A stretch of DNA of 64,000 bases from Burkholderiales bacterium (GTDB taxonomy: Bacteria > Pseudomonadota > Gammaproteobacteria > Burkholderiales > Burkholderiaceae_C): assembly GCA_016185015.1 (NCBI GenBank), contig JACPOI010000005.1, positions 1 through 64,000 of the forward strand, read 5' to 3'. The position numbers and the translations under genes were made by a program. The notes under the pieces are model-generated. The model ran no database searches and was not told the origin of the DNA. It saw only the letters and a program-made list of their open reading frames with translations. Positions 7,430 through 18,088 of the stretch are shown here, one piece after another. Positions within the stretch are counted from its first letter, which is position 1. Each line of letters opens with the position of its first letter.

Positions 7430-8746
7430 ATGCCTGCTGCCCTGCGCCACACCCTGCTCTCGCTGCGCGACCTCTGGGCCTCGGCCGCGCCCTTTGTGCT
7501 GCTGGCTATCCTGCTGCTCACGCTGGCCTACTGGTGGCTGGACCCGATGCCGCCGAAGCGCATCACGCTGGCCACCGGGCCCGCGCAAAGTGCCTATGAC
7601 GAGCTGGGCAAGCGTTATGCCCAGTCCCTGGCGGCCTATGGCATCCAGGTCCAGCTCAAGCCCAGCCAGGGCGCAGCGGACAACCTGGCCCTGCTGCGCG
7701 CGGGCGAGGTGGACATCGGCTTCGTGCAAGGCGGCACGGCCACGCCAAGCGAAGACGACGAACTCGAATCGCTGGGCAGCCTGTTCGTCGAGCCGGTCTG
7801 GCTGTTCTACCGGGCCGACGCCGCGCGCAAGGTGAACCGCCAGGGCAAGCTGACCGCGCTGGGTGAACTCAAGGGCCTGCGCCTGAACCTGGGCGCCGAG
7901 GGCAGCGGCGTGCCGCGCCTGATGGAGCGGCTGTTCGAGGCCAACCGCATCGACCCGGCCGGCATGCGGCTCTCGCGCCTGGACCAGACCCCGGCGGTGA
8001 TGGCACTGCTGGCCGGCGAGGTCGACGCACTGGTGCTGGCCTCGGCACCCGAGTCGCTGATGGTGCAGATGCTGCTGCAGACCCCGGACGTGCGGCTGAT
8101 GGACTTCAGCCAGAGTGAGGCCTATGCGCGCCGCTTCGCCTTTCTGACACCGGTCACCTTGCCGCGTGGCGTGGTCGACCTGGCGAAGGACATTCCGGCC
8201 CAGGATGTGCACCTGATCGCCACCACCACCACCCTGCTGGCCACGCCCGACGTGCACCCGGCCCTGCTGCAGCTGTTCTCGCAAGCGGCGCTCAAGCTGC
8301 ATGGACCGGCCGGCTGGTTCAACCGGGCCCGCGAATTCCCGAACGCCGGGCAGACCGAGTTTCCGCTGGCCCAGGAAGCCGAGCGCACGCTCAAGAACGG
8401 CGCGCCGCTGCTGCAGCGTTACCTGTCCTTCACGCTGGCCAATCTGCTGGAACGCATGTGGCTGGCACTGGGCATCATCATCGCCATCCTGCTGCCGCTG
8501 AGCCGCATCGTGCCGCCGCTGTACGAATTCCGCATCCGCTCACGCGTGTTCCGCTGGTACGGGCAGCTGCGCCAGATCGAGGAACGCATGCAGTCCGGCG
8601 ACGGCAGCCGCGAGGAGCTGCTGCAGGCGCTGAACCAGCTGGAAGGGCGCGCAACCAGGGTGAAGGTGCCTTTGTCGTACGCCGACGAGCTCTACGCGCT
8701 GCGCAACTATATCGAGATGGTACGCAGCCGCCTGCAGCACGGCTGA
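7430..8746 (+). CDS. TAXI-family TRAP transporter solute-binding-like protein, membrane anchored
   Basis: The 438-residue protein has an N-terminal membrane segment (about residues 20-40, FVLLAILLLTLAYWWL), a periplasmic TAXI domain (ITLATGPAQSAYDELGKRYA to about 330), and a second membrane segment near 345-362 (MWLALGIIIAILLPL) followed by a cytoplasmic tail of about 75 residues with coiled-coil character (QLRQIEERMQSGDGSREELLQALNQLEG). Usual TAXI binding proteins are secreted and soluble; this form has a second anchor and no DctM/DctQ partner nearby, so it may sense rather than import its ligand. It lies 9 bases after the P1 peptidase and may share its transcript. Confidence 0.85.
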   Translation: MPAALRHTLLSLRDLWASAAPFVLLAILLLTLAYWWLDPMPPKRITLATGPAQSAYDELGKRYAQSLAAYGIQVQLKPSQGAADNLALLRAGEVDIGFVQGGTATPSEDDELESLGSLFVEPVWLFYRADAARKVNRQGKLTALGELKGLRLNLGAEGSGVPRLMERLFEANRIDPAGMRLSRLDQTPAVMALLAGEVDALVLASAPESLMVQMLLQTPDVRLMDFSQSEAYARRFAFLTPVTLPRGVVDLAKDIPAQDVHLIATTTTLLATPDVHPALLQLFSQAALKLHGPAGWFNRAREFPNAGQTEFPLAQEAERTLKNGAPLLQRYLSFTLANLLERMWLALGIIIAILLPLSRIVPPLYEFRIRSRVFRWYGQLRQIEERMQSGDGSREELLQALNQLEGRATRVKVPLSYADELYALRNYIEMVRSRLQHG

Positions 8747-8756
8747 AGCGAGGACC

Positions 8757-10910
8757 TCAGGCCGAGGGTGGATCGGCCTGGATATCCATGTAGACGCTGT
8801 TGCGCATGGCCAGTTCGGCCACGGCATCGAAGGCGCGCTCGACCACGGGCCCCTGCGCCACCAGACGCAGATGCTCCCGCACGACCAGGCGGTCGAACAT
8901 GCGTCGAGTCATGGAGTGGTTGGAGCCACCCGCGCTGGAAAACAGGCACAGGTTCGCGTTGTCGCTCAGCCAGGCCAGTTGCAGGCGCATCCACTGCCCG
9001 CTGACCAGCAACTCGACCCAGCTCCCCGGCTGCAGCTGGTCCAGCGAGAGCGCCGGCAGCACCGATGCCGGCGCCTCGTCGGGCAACACCTGGCCGTCAT
9101 CGCTCTCCCCTGCCACCAGGCCCATGGGCTCGGTCGCCGGGAATTCGGCCGGGAACTCTGCCGGTACCGTGGCGGAAAAATCGGGAGCTTCTTCTGCCCC
9201 CAGGTCGTCCATGAAACCGGAATCGCGTGCCTCTTCGGGCGCCAGCCAGGTCTTGGCCACGGGTGGGGTGGCTGGCTTCGGGCTGCGGGCGGCGGACCCG
9301 CTGTCCAGGCCGCCCTGGTGCAGGGCGAACAGCTGATCGAGAAACTGCTGCAGCTGCTCGGGCGGGTAATGGATGCTCTGCAGCCCCTGGCGCAGGCCCT
9401 GCACCAGTTGCGGAATGATCTTGACCAGTTGCCCCGGCTGCTGGCGCACCTGGTCAGGGCGCACGCTCCAGAACAGGTCTTCGAGCAGGGCCACGTGATC
9501 GGGTGCGCCGGGCTGCCCGACCTTGCCCTCGATCTGGGCCTGCGCCATGACCTGGGCCCAGGGACCGCAGGCGAAGTCCACCACGAGGTCGGGCACCAGC
9601 ACCGTGCCCGGCTGCTTGCGGATGTGCTCGGCAATCTGGCGCGCCAGCTGGTTGCGCTTCTCGGCCTGTTGCAGGGCCTGCACCGCGGCCTGCTGCTGCA
9701 CCCGGCGACGTTGCTCGGCCTGCGACCAGATATGGCGCAGGCGCACCAGCACGCGCTCGAAGGTCTCGGACGCACCGGCGGCCGGGTTCAGGCGAGCGAG
9801 CGTGTCGCGCATGTCGGCCAGGAACTCGGCGAAACCCTCGGCCTCGACCCGGTCGTACGCAAAACTGTGCTGCGCCAGTTCCTCGAGCAGCTGGCGGGCC
9901 GGATGCTGCTTGTCGCTGAAGAAATGCAGGTCGCTGCGGGCCAGCTGCAGCAAGGCCGGCTTGAGCCCGGCAATGAGCTCGCGCACCGGTGGCAGGATGC
10001 GCTCATCGCCGGTGATGCTGGCGAGGATGAGCTTGACCACTTCCTGCACCAGCTGGTCGGCATCTGGCGTCGCACCGGAGACCAGGCCGTGCAACTGCTG
10101 CACGGTCAGCTGGCCGGCATAGACCTGCTGCGCGAGTCCGCCCTGCGACGGCGGCATCGGTGCCGGCCCGCTCGCTAGGGCACCCCGGGCGGACGAGCCC
10201 TGGCTGGGCGCCTGCCCTCCGACGGGAGCGCCGGAAAAGGCCGTCCGCTGGATGGCATACCCCACCGGTTGGACCTTCTGCATCTTCAGATAGGCCAGCA
10301 GCTCCTGGTAGACCGGACGCAGGCCCTTGCCCAGCAGGGGCAACATGACCTGACGGCACTGTGTCTGCGCGGCGCTGTCGCCCTGCATCTCGCTGATCAG
10401 GCCCTGCAGGGCATCGACATAGACCTCGGGCCGGAAGGGGTTGCGCTCCGGTCGCACCTGGTCGAAACCCAGGAGGGCACTGACCAGGGTGTTGAGTTCG
10501 GTCAGCTCATGCTCGGAGTCCAGCAGCGCCTGCTGCAGGCCGCGCACCGCGCTGATGCGCATCTGTACGTCCCGCTCGTCCATCAGTTCCAGCTGCTCGA
10601 ACTTGATGCTGACAGGGCCCGCGTCCAGGGTGGTGGTCACGGGGTTGTCGCCCAGTTCACGCTCGAAGGCGCGTTGCAGGGTCTCGGGGAAACGCGCGCG
10701 CATCTCCGGCGCGGACTGCACCAGGGCCGAGACCACGCGAGCGCGGGCATCGCGCGCCAGCAGGTCGCGCGTCTGGTCGATCTGCTGCTTCAGGGTCTCG
10801 CGCGTCTGGCGCAGCACGCCATCCATGATGTCCAGCCCCCGGCGCGAGGCTTCGCGCATCAGGCCGTCGAGCTGGGCACTGCGGGCGACCGCTTGTGGAC
10901 GTGTGCTCAT
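8757..10910 (-). CDS. DUF1631 family protein (paralogue A)
   Basis: This large cytoplasmic protein of about 717 residues is mostly helical and matches DUF1631, a family of unknown function common in beta- and gammaproteobacteria. Recognisable stretches are ERILPPVRELIAGLKPALLQ followed by FFSDKQHPARQLLEELAQHS, and a C-terminal block with LQPGSWVELLVSGQWMRLQLAWLS and SMTRRMFDRLV. The middle of the chain near 440-500 (RRRVQQQAAVQALQQAEKRNQLARQIAEHI) is likely a coiled coil. The ATG at 10910 (MSTRPQAVARS) is preferred to the track start at 11000, which overlaps ettA. It is the last gene of the DUF1631-ettA-DUF1631 run. The old label thymidine phosphorylase for this family has no support here. 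Confidence 0.85.
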   Translation of the reverse strand: MSTRPQAVARSAQLDGLMREASRRGLDIMDGVLRQTRETLKQQIDQTRDLLARDARARVVSALVQSAPEMRARFPETLQRAFERELGDNPVTTTLDAGPVSIKFEQLELMDERDVQMRISAVRGLQQALLDSEHELTELNTLVSALLGFDQVRPERNPFRPEVYVDALQGLISEMQGDSAAQTQCRQVMLPLLGKGLRPVYQELLAYLKMQKVQPVGYAIQRTAFSGAPVGGQAPSQGSSARGALASGPAPMPPSQGGLAQQVYAGQLTVQQLHGLVSGATPDADQLVQEVVKLILASITGDERILPPVRELIAGLKPALLQLARSDLHFFSDKQHPARQLLEELAQHSFAYDRVEAEGFAEFLADMRDTLARLNPAAGASETFERVLVRLRHIWSQAEQRRRVQQQAAVQALQQAEKRNQLARQIAEHIRKQPGTVLVPDLVVDFACGPWAQVMAQAQIEGKVGQPGAPDHVALLEDLFWSVRPDQVRQQPGQLVKIIPQLVQGLRQGLQSIHYPPEQLQQFLDQLFALHQGGLDSGSAARSPKPATPPVAKTWLAPEEARDSGFMDDLGAEEAPDFSATVPAEFPAEFPATEPMGLVAGESDDGQVLPDEAPASVLPALSLDQLQPGSWVELLVSGQWMRLQLAWLSDNANLCLFSSAGGSNHSMTRRMFDRLVVREHLRLVAQGPVVERAFDAVAELAMRNSVYMDIQADPPSA

Positions 10911-10950
10911 GTGTGCCGCTCCCGCAGATGGACGATGCCCGCTCGGCACC

Positions 10951-12612
<1,662 letters not shown>

Positions 12613-12667
12613 GGACGGTGGATTCTGCGGGGGTAAAACCCGCATTATCCCCGCCTGCCGGGCTCCC

Positions 12668-14965
12668 TCAGGTTTTGGACTGGTTGCGGGCGTTGAGCAG
12701 CGCCGTCTGGGCCACGGCGTCCAGCGCGTTGTCCACCATGTGGCGCTCGGACACGATGCGCATGAGGCCGCGCGTGCGCAGCTGCTCCATGGTGCGGCGC
12801 GACATGGAATGCGCCAGCCCCTTGCCCGAGATGAACATGAAAAGGGTGCCGTGCGGGCTGGCCCAGGTCAGCTGGGCGCGCACCCACTCACCCTTGAGCT
12901 GCAACTCGACCCAGCAACCGATGGCCAGCTCGGCGGCGTTCCAGGCGCCGGACACCGGTGCGCCGGCAGGCGCCGCACCCGGCATGACATCGCCTTCGGG
13001 CAGGTAACCGGCCTCGTCGGCCTCGTGGCCGGCCATCCAGATCTGGTCGGCGGCGGCCTCGATCACGCCGAAACCGGTGCTTTCCTCCCCCGCCTCCTGC
13101 GAAAACTCCTGGGGCAGCTCGTCGGGAAAGCCATCGAGTTCGGTGACTTCCAGGCCTTCGACCGGACCGCCCAGCTCCTCGGGCAGCACCATGGGCTGAG
13201 CCGGTGGGGCGGATGAGGTCGGCGCAGGCGTCGGGGCCGGGGCGGGCTGGACCTTGGGCGGCTCGAAGGCTTTCTCGTGCAGGGCGATCAGCTGGTCCAG
13301 GAAACGCGGGATGCGCTCGGGCGGGTATTCGATGAGCAACAGGCCATGGCGCAGCTTGACCAGCAGATTGGGCACCAACTGCACCAGGCGGTCGCGGTTG
13401 CGTCGCGCCAGCTTGCCCTGCACGCTCCAAATCAGGTCATCCACCAGGTCCAGATAGCCCTGGCCGTCGGTCGTGCCGTCGGCGTTGCGCAGCTGCGATT
13501 CGGCCACCACCTGGGCCCAGGGGCCGCACAGGAAGGCGGCCACGAAATCCGGGACCTTCTTGTCGCGCAGGCGCTCCTGGAAGTCTGCCGAGAGCCGCTG
13601 CGCCAGCATGTTGCGCTGCTCGGCGTGCATCAGCGCGCGCGCCGCATCTTCCTGCTTGGCCCGCAGCGCCAGGTCCACCCGCGACCACTGGGCATCGAGC
13701 ATGGTCAGCGCGCGGGCAAAGGACTCGGGGTGACCGTCGCTGCCCAGCAGTTCGAGCACCGACGATGACACCATCTTGAGAAAGCGCTGGAAACGCTCGT
13801 CGTTCTCGGTCTTGTAACCCAGGCTCTGGTGCGTGATGCGGTCCAGGAACTGGCGCGCCGGGTGCTTGCGCTCGCTGAAGAAACGCGGGTCGGCCTGGGC
13901 CAGGCGCAAGAGCAGCGGCTCCAGTTCCTTGACCTGGGCCCGCACCGGCGGCAACAGGCGCTGATCCTTGCCCAGGTTGTCCATCATGAGACGCACGACC
14001 TCCTCGCCCAGTTGCTGGCCGAGCTCGCGGTTCATATTGGTGCTCTTGCCCTTGGCCGCGGCCTTGGCGTCCTTGAGGGCACGTTCACTCAGGCGCTTGA
14101 TCATGGGCTCGACCATGCGCATGTCCTCCAGCGCCACCATGGAGGCCGGCACCGTGTGCAGGAAATCCTTGCCCCGGTTGGCCCCGCCGCTGAGATCGAT
14201 CTCCGTCGTCAGCAGGCGACGCAGCTTGTCCAGCGTGAGCATGGTGCGGGTGACCGGGTGCTCGACCGGCGTGCCGCCCGGCGCCGGCGCGGCGGATGTC
14301 AGCAGCGGCACCACGGGCTCGATCCCCTGCGAACGCAGCCAGTCGCCCAGCTCCTTGTAGAGCGTGCGCAGGCTGTGGCCCAGGATGCCGGCGGCCGGGG
14401 TGATCAGCGCGGTGCGCGCCTGCTCGCTGGGCACGTGCTGCAGCAGGGTCTCGCGCAGGGCGCGGGCAAAAGTCTCGGGGCGCAGGGGGTTGAGGTGGGC
14501 CTGCACCGACATCCAGCCCATCAGGCTGCTGATCAGGGCATTGAGCGGCGGCATCACCTCGTCCACCGCCATCTGGATCTCCTGCTGCGCCATGGCGAAC
14601 TCGATGTTGGCGTCGAGCTGGCCTTCGTCGAGCAGCTGGATGTCCTCGAAGCGCACCAGCGCCTCCGGGTCGCTGGCATGGCTGCCGCTGCGATAGATCG
14701 CCAGGCGCAGCTGCACGCCGAAGGTGGCGCGCACGGCCTCGGCCTGGCGGCGCAATTCCTCGACGATGGGCAGGCTCAGGCCGCGTTCGTTGACCTTGGA
14801 GACCTTGCCGCCGACCTGATGCATGGCCAGGTCCAGGCCCTTGATCACGTCGTCGATCAGCGGGCCGGACTGCTCCAGCACCGCCTCGATGCAATCGTGC
14901 AGGGACGGCTTCTCGAGGGTCGGATCATCCGACACGCCCAGACGCCGCATGCGAAACTTTTTCAT
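12668..14965 (-). CDS. DUF1631 family protein (paralogue B)
   Basis: This 765-residue cytoplasmic protein is clearly related to paralogue A: QRLLPPVRAQVKELEPLLLR then FFSERKHPARQFLDRITHQS matches the same block there, and the C-terminus GCWVELQLKGEWVRAQLTWAS with HSMSRRTMEQL matches its end. It has a Pro/Ala-rich hinge (PKVQPAPAPTPAPTSS) before the C-terminal block. The function of the family is unknown. It is the first gene of the three-gene run that includes ettA, so a role tied to translation or growth state can be guessed but is not shown. The AT-richer gap to rhlE upstream should hold its promoter. Confidence 0.85.
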   Translation of the reverse strand: MKKFRMRRLGVSDDPTLEKPSLHDCIEAVLEQSGPLIDDVIKGLDLAMHQVGGKVSKVNERGLSLPIVEELRRQAEAVRATFGVQLRLAIYRSGSHASDPEALVRFEDIQLLDEGQLDANIEFAMAQQEIQMAVDEVMPPLNALISSLMGWMSVQAHLNPLRPETFARALRETLLQHVPSEQARTALITPAAGILGHSLRTLYKELGDWLRSQGIEPVVPLLTSAAPAPGGTPVEHPVTRTMLTLDKLRRLLTTEIDLSGGANRGKDFLHTVPASMVALEDMRMVEPMIKRLSERALKDAKAAAKGKSTNMNRELGQQLGEEVVRLMMDNLGKDQRLLPPVRAQVKELEPLLLRLAQADPRFFSERKHPARQFLDRITHQSLGYKTENDERFQRFLKMVSSSVLELLGSDGHPESFARALTMLDAQWSRVDLALRAKQEDAARALMHAEQRNMLAQRLSADFQERLRDKKVPDFVAAFLCGPWAQVVAESQLRNADGTTDGQGYLDLVDDLIWSVQGKLARRNRDRLVQLVPNLLVKLRHGLLLIEYPPERIPRFLDQLIALHEKAFEPPKVQPAPAPTPAPTSSAPPAQPMVLPEELGGPVEGLEVTELDGFPDELPQEFSQEAGEESTGFGVIEAAADQIWMAGHEADEAGYLPEGDVMPGAAPAGAPVSGAWNAAELAIGCWVELQLKGEWVRAQLTWASPHGTLFMFISGKGLAHSMSRRTMEQLRTRGLMRIVSERHMVDNALDAVAQTALLNARNQSKT

Positions 14966-15316
14966 GGGTTCAGTTGCTCTTTGCCCGGGCTAGTGCTCGG
15001 TGCTTGTTACATTTTCTACCGAGTCGATGACAGCGCCCACACCTTGACAACATTTTGTTACGGGTATGACAAAAATGGCGAGAAGGAACAATTTCCGTCA
15101 AATAACGTCGCTCGGCAAGCACCATTGACCGAAGCATGCGACAATGTTGTCCGTTGCCGTTCAGTTGCGCGCAACATCAGCACACTGCTGGGGGCTTTGT
15201 CACCGCGTCCCGCGGACCGACGGTCTCACCCTTGAACCCTATCTGCCTTTGACTGGCCAGGTACCCCAGGTACCTGTACTGGCCGATATCCCAGCGCCCG
15301 GATGGGCGCCATCTAC
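14966..15316. promoter_or_regulatory. Divergent intergenic region between DUF1631 gene and rhlE
   Basis: This 351-bp gap must hold the promoters of both the DUF1631/ettA run and rhlE. A TTGACA at 15044-15049 is followed 15 bases later by TATGAC, a possible but short-spaced rhlE promoter. If used, it would leave a leader of about 240 bases, long for a bacterial mRNA; long leaders are common in cold-regulated helicase genes. A GACAA-TG-TTGTC dyad and the CAGGTACC inverted repeat lie inside it. No gene is visible; the frame open at its left end is a shadow of the DUF1631 gene. Confidence 0.4.
15258..15276. repeat. Inverted repeat in the rhlE leader
   Basis: CAGGTACC and GGTACCTG form a perfect 8-bp inverted repeat around CCA, 40 bases before the rhlE start. 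In RNA it would be a stable hairpin just ahead of a gene with no clear ribosome site, so a role in translation control is possible. Confidence 0.5.
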
Positions 15317-16984
15317 ATGAACTTTGAAGATCTGAAACTGGCTCCGGCCATCCTGAAGGCTGTGCGCGAGCAGGGCTATGAGACCCCCACGGCCATCCAG
15401 GCCCAGGCGATTCCGCTGGTGCTCGAGGGCCACGACCTGCTCGGCGGCGCCCAGACCGGCACCGGCAAGACCGCCGCCTTCACCCTGCCCCTGCTGCATC
15501 GCCTGACCATGAGCCGCAGCGCGCAGAACAAATGGGGCGGCACCGGCATCCGTGCCCTGGTGCTCACCCCCACGCGCGAGCTGGCCGCCCAGGTCGAGGA
15601 ATCGGTCCAGACCTATGGCAAATACCTGCAACTGAGCTCCACCGTCGTCTTCGGCGGTGTCGGCATGAACCCGCAGATCAGCCGCCTGAAAAAGGGCGTC
15701 GACATCCTGGTGGCCACCCCGGGCCGCCTGCTGGACCTGCAGCAACAGGGTTTCCTGGACCTGTCCACCGTGCAGACCCTGGTGCTGGACGAAGCCGACC
15801 GCATGCTCGACATGGGCTTCATCCATGACGTGAAGAAGGTGCTGGCCCTGGTGCCCAAGGACAAGCAGAGCCTGCTGTTCTCGGCCACCTTCAGCGACGA
15901 GATCCGCGAGCTGGCCAACGGCCTGCTCAAGAACCCGCAGAGCGTGCAGGTCACGCCGCGCAACACCACGGTGCAGCGCATCACCCAGGTCATCCACCCG
16001 GTGGGCCGCGGCAAGAAGAAGGCCCTGCTGGCCCACATCATCCAGCAGCACAACTGGAGCCAGGTGCTGGTCTTCGTGCGTACCAAGTTCGGCGCCAACA
16101 ACGTGGCCGAGTACCTGGAAAAGAACGGCATCACCGCCATGGCCCTGCACGGCAACAAGAGCCAGGGTGCCCGCACCCAGGCGCTGGCCGGCTTCAAGAG
16201 CGGCGACGTCCGCGCCCTGGTGGCGACCGACATCGCCGCGCGCGGCATCGACATCGACGAGCTGCCGCACGTGGTGAACTACGAGATCCCAAACGTCAGC
16301 GAAGACTACGTGCACCGCATCGGCCGCACCGGTCGCGCCGGTGCCGACGGCGCTGCCGTCAACCTGGTCTGCCTGGACGAGGAAGGCTTCATGGCCGACA
16401 TCGAGCGCTTCACCAAGCAGAAGATCGAAGTGCAAGTGGTCGAAGGCTTCGGCCCCGAGCCGGGCGAGCGCGCCGAACCCATCGCCATGGGTCGCCAGAC
16501 CATCTGGGGTGGCGCCGGCAAGCCGCCGAGCCGCGAAGTCATGGCCGCAGCCGCCAAGGCGGCGCGCAGCGAGATGCTGCAGCGCATGCGCGACAACAAG
16601 GCCGGCCAGGGCGAACGCAGCAAGGGCGGCAGCCAGGGTCAGGGTCAGCGCAGCGGCGGCGGACAGAACCAGCCGCGTGGCGGCCAGGCCAAACCCCAGG
16701 GTCAGCGCGCACAAGGCCAGGGACAAGGTCAGGGCCAGGGTCGCAACAGCGAGCCGCGCCGCAGCAGCAACGGCCCGCGCGGCCAGGGCCAGGGCGGTGG
16801 CAACGGCGGCCAGCCTGATCCGCTGCGCACGGGTACCGATGCGCTGAGCCAGGGCGGACGTCGTCGTGGCGGCGCAGGCGGCGGCGGTGGACGCGGCCGT
16901 TCGGGCGGTGGTCAGGGCAGCGGCGGTGGCGGTGGTGGTGGCGTCGATCCGCTGCGCACCAACTACGGCCGCATCAGCCACTGA
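15317..16984 (+). CDS. rhlE: DEAD-box RNA helicase RhlE
   Basis: The 555-residue protein has the full DEAD-box set: Q motif ([14 protein letters not shown]), [28 protein letters not shown], and [10 protein letters not shown]. After about residue 400 comes a long low-complexity tail rich in Gly, Gln, Arg and Asn (GQGQGQGR repeats, [13 protein letters not shown]), typical of RhlE RNA-binding tails and prone to phase separation. The ATG at 15317 ([10 protein letters not shown]) fits family N-termini; an in-frame ATG at 15302 adds five residues. Neither has a good ribosome site. RhlE remodels ribosomal and messenger RNA structure, often in the cold. A strong terminator follows. Confidence 0.95.
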   Translation: MNFEDLKLAPAILKAVREQGYETPTAIQAQAIPLVLEGHDLLGGAQTGTGKTAAFTLPLLHRLTMSRSAQNKWGGTGIRALVLTPTRELAAQVEESVQTYGKYLQLSSTVVFGGVGMNPQISRLKKGVDILVATPGRLLDLQQQGFLDLSTVQTLVLDEADRMLDMGFIHDVKKVLALVPKDKQSLLFSATFSDEIRELANGLLKNPQSVQVTPRNTTVQRITQVIHPVGRGKKKALLAHIIQQHNWSQVLVFVRTKFGANNVAEYLEKNGITAMALHGNKSQGARTQALAGFKSGDVRALVATDIAARGIDIDELPHVVNYEIPNVSEDYVHRIGRTGRAGADGAAVNLVCLDEEGFMADIERFTKQKIEVQVVEGFGPEPGERAEPIAMGRQTIWGGAGKPPSREVMAAAAKAARSEMLQRMRDNKAGQGERSKGGSQGQGQRSGGGQNQPRGGQAKPQGQRAQGQGQGQGQGRNSEPRRSSNGPRGQGQGGGNGGQPDPLRTGTDALSQGGRRRGGAGGGGGRGRSGGGQGSGGGGGGGVDPLRTNYGRISH

Positions 16985-17004
16985 AGCGCGCCGACATCCG
17001 GTAC

Positions 17005-17032
17005 AAAAAACGGCCCTGCGGGGCCGTTTTTT
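17005..17032 (+). terminator. Rho-independent terminator of rhlE
   Basis: CGGCCC and GGGCCG form a GC stem around a short TGCG loop, preceded by six A and followed by six T. It begins 20 bases after the rhlE stop. The flanking A and T runs make it work in either direction. Confidence 0.9.
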
Positions 17033-17114
17033 CTGGGCGGCCGCCAGCGCGGCACCAGCGCAGGCGCCAGGCGCTGGACGACACCGCCCGGGTTCAGGGC
17101 CTGCTAACGCTGGC

Positions 17115-17498
17115 TCAGCCGCGCACGAACAGCGTCACCAGCGGGTCCGGGCCGACCTGGCGGCTCCAGTGGCCGTGCACGGCCGGATCGAAGGTGGCGC
17201 CTTCGGGCAGCAGATCGGCCGAGTAAAAGTGCTGGCCGGGACCGAAGACACGCGACACACCACCCTGCAAACCGATTTCCATCTGCCCCTGCAGGATGAA
17301 ACACCACTGCGGTGCCCCGGTGCAGTGAAAGCTGCTGCGAAAACCCACCGGGCTGTGGCGCAACTGGTAACCGCCCGAGGCAAACACCTCGGACAACATG
17401 GATTGCGGTGCGCCTTGTCCCAACGGCAGCTGCTCCTCGCGGAAACGGGCGCGGCCGTCGGTGTCGGTATAGAGGATGACTTGGGTGAAGGTGGCCAT
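17115..17498 (-). CDS. Cupin-domain protein of unknown substrate
   Basis: The 127-residue product is a single cupin barrel: VGFRSSFHCTGAPQWCFILQGQMEIGL followed by FGPGQHFYSADLLPEGATFD. The family's metal-binding histidine pattern is only partly kept (His in FHCTGAPQW, His in GQHFYSAD), so metal binding is uncertain. The ATG at 17498 is chosen because MATFTQVILYTDTDGRARF begins a typical N-terminal strand; the track's longer frame runs through gloA on the other strand. It stands alone, head to head with gloA. Function unknown; sugar or small-acid binding would be a guess. Confidence 0.8.
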   Translation of the reverse strand: MATFTQVILYTDTDGRARFREEQLPLGQGAPQSMLSEVFASGGYQLRHSPVGFRSSFHCTGAPQWCFILQGQMEIGLQGGVSRVFGPGQHFYSADLLPEGATFDPAVHGHWSRQVGPDPLVTLFVRG

Positions 17499-17603
17499 GT
17501 AGATTTCCGCTGATCTGTCCGTTCGCCGATTATTCCCCAGCGGCGCAGCTGAATCCGGGAAGCGGTATGCTCCATGCCGTTTCAACCCCGCTACACCACT
17601 GCC

Positions 17604-17990
17604 ATGAGATTCCTGCACACCATGCTGCGCGTCGGCGACATGCAACGCTCCATCGACTTCTACACCCGCGTCATGGGCATGAAGCTGCTGCGCACGACCG
17701 ACCGGCCCGAACAGAAATACTCGCTGGCTTTCGTGGGTTATGGCAGCAACCCCGAGCAGGCTGAGCTCGAGCTGACCTACAACTACGGCGTTGACACCTA
17801 TGAGATGGGCGGGGCCTACGGCCACGTGGCCCTGGGCGTGGACGACATCTACGCCTTCTGCGAACAGGTCCGATCCAAGGGCGGCAACATCACACGCGAA
17901 CCCGGCCCGGTCAAGGGCGGCAACACGCTGATCGCCTTCATCACCGACCCGGACGGCTACAAGATCGAGCTGATCCAGCGCGACGCCTGA
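17604..17990 (+). CDS. gloA: Lactoylglutathione lyase (glyoxalase I)
   Basis: The 128-residue protein starts [30 protein letters not shown], the textbook glyoxalase I N-terminus, and keeps the metal ligands His5, Glu56 (ELELTYNYG), His74 ([10 protein letters not shown]) and Glu122 (GYKIELIQ). It converts the glutathione hemithioacetal of methylglyoxal to S-lactoylglutathione; short forms of this type are nickel-dependent dimers. The start at 17604 gives the normal family length; the track start at 17574 adds ten residues with no homology. Confidence 0.95.
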   Translation: MRFLHTMLRVGDMQRSIDFYTRVMGMKLLRTTDRPEQKYSLAFVGYGSNPEQAELELTYNYGVDTYEMGGAYGHVALGVDDIYAFCEQVRSKGGNITREPGPVKGGNTLIAFITDPDGYKIELIQRDA

Positions 17991-18088
17991 ACCCGTCGCG
18001 GCCACCCCCGACGCGGGGCGTGACTTTTCCGTCATAAGTCGCGAAACATCCGGCCCGCGCCCGCCGGCCAGGACCAACACACGCTAGG

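Noticed and set aside
6800-8302. 500-residue minus-strand ORF rich in His, Gln, Arg
   Set aside because: It is a shadow of the P1 peptidase and TAXI genes on the plus strand; both real proteins have clear family motifs and the shadow has none.
16600-16960. Tandem repeat array in rhlE suggestive of a CRISPR or minisatellite
   Set aside because: It is an in-frame G/Q/R-rich coding tail with irregular short units, and no spacer structure.
15239-16981. 580-residue minus-strand ORF, Ala/Thr-rich
   Set aside because: Shadow of rhlE; its Ala-rich run is the reverse of the G/Q/R-coding tail.
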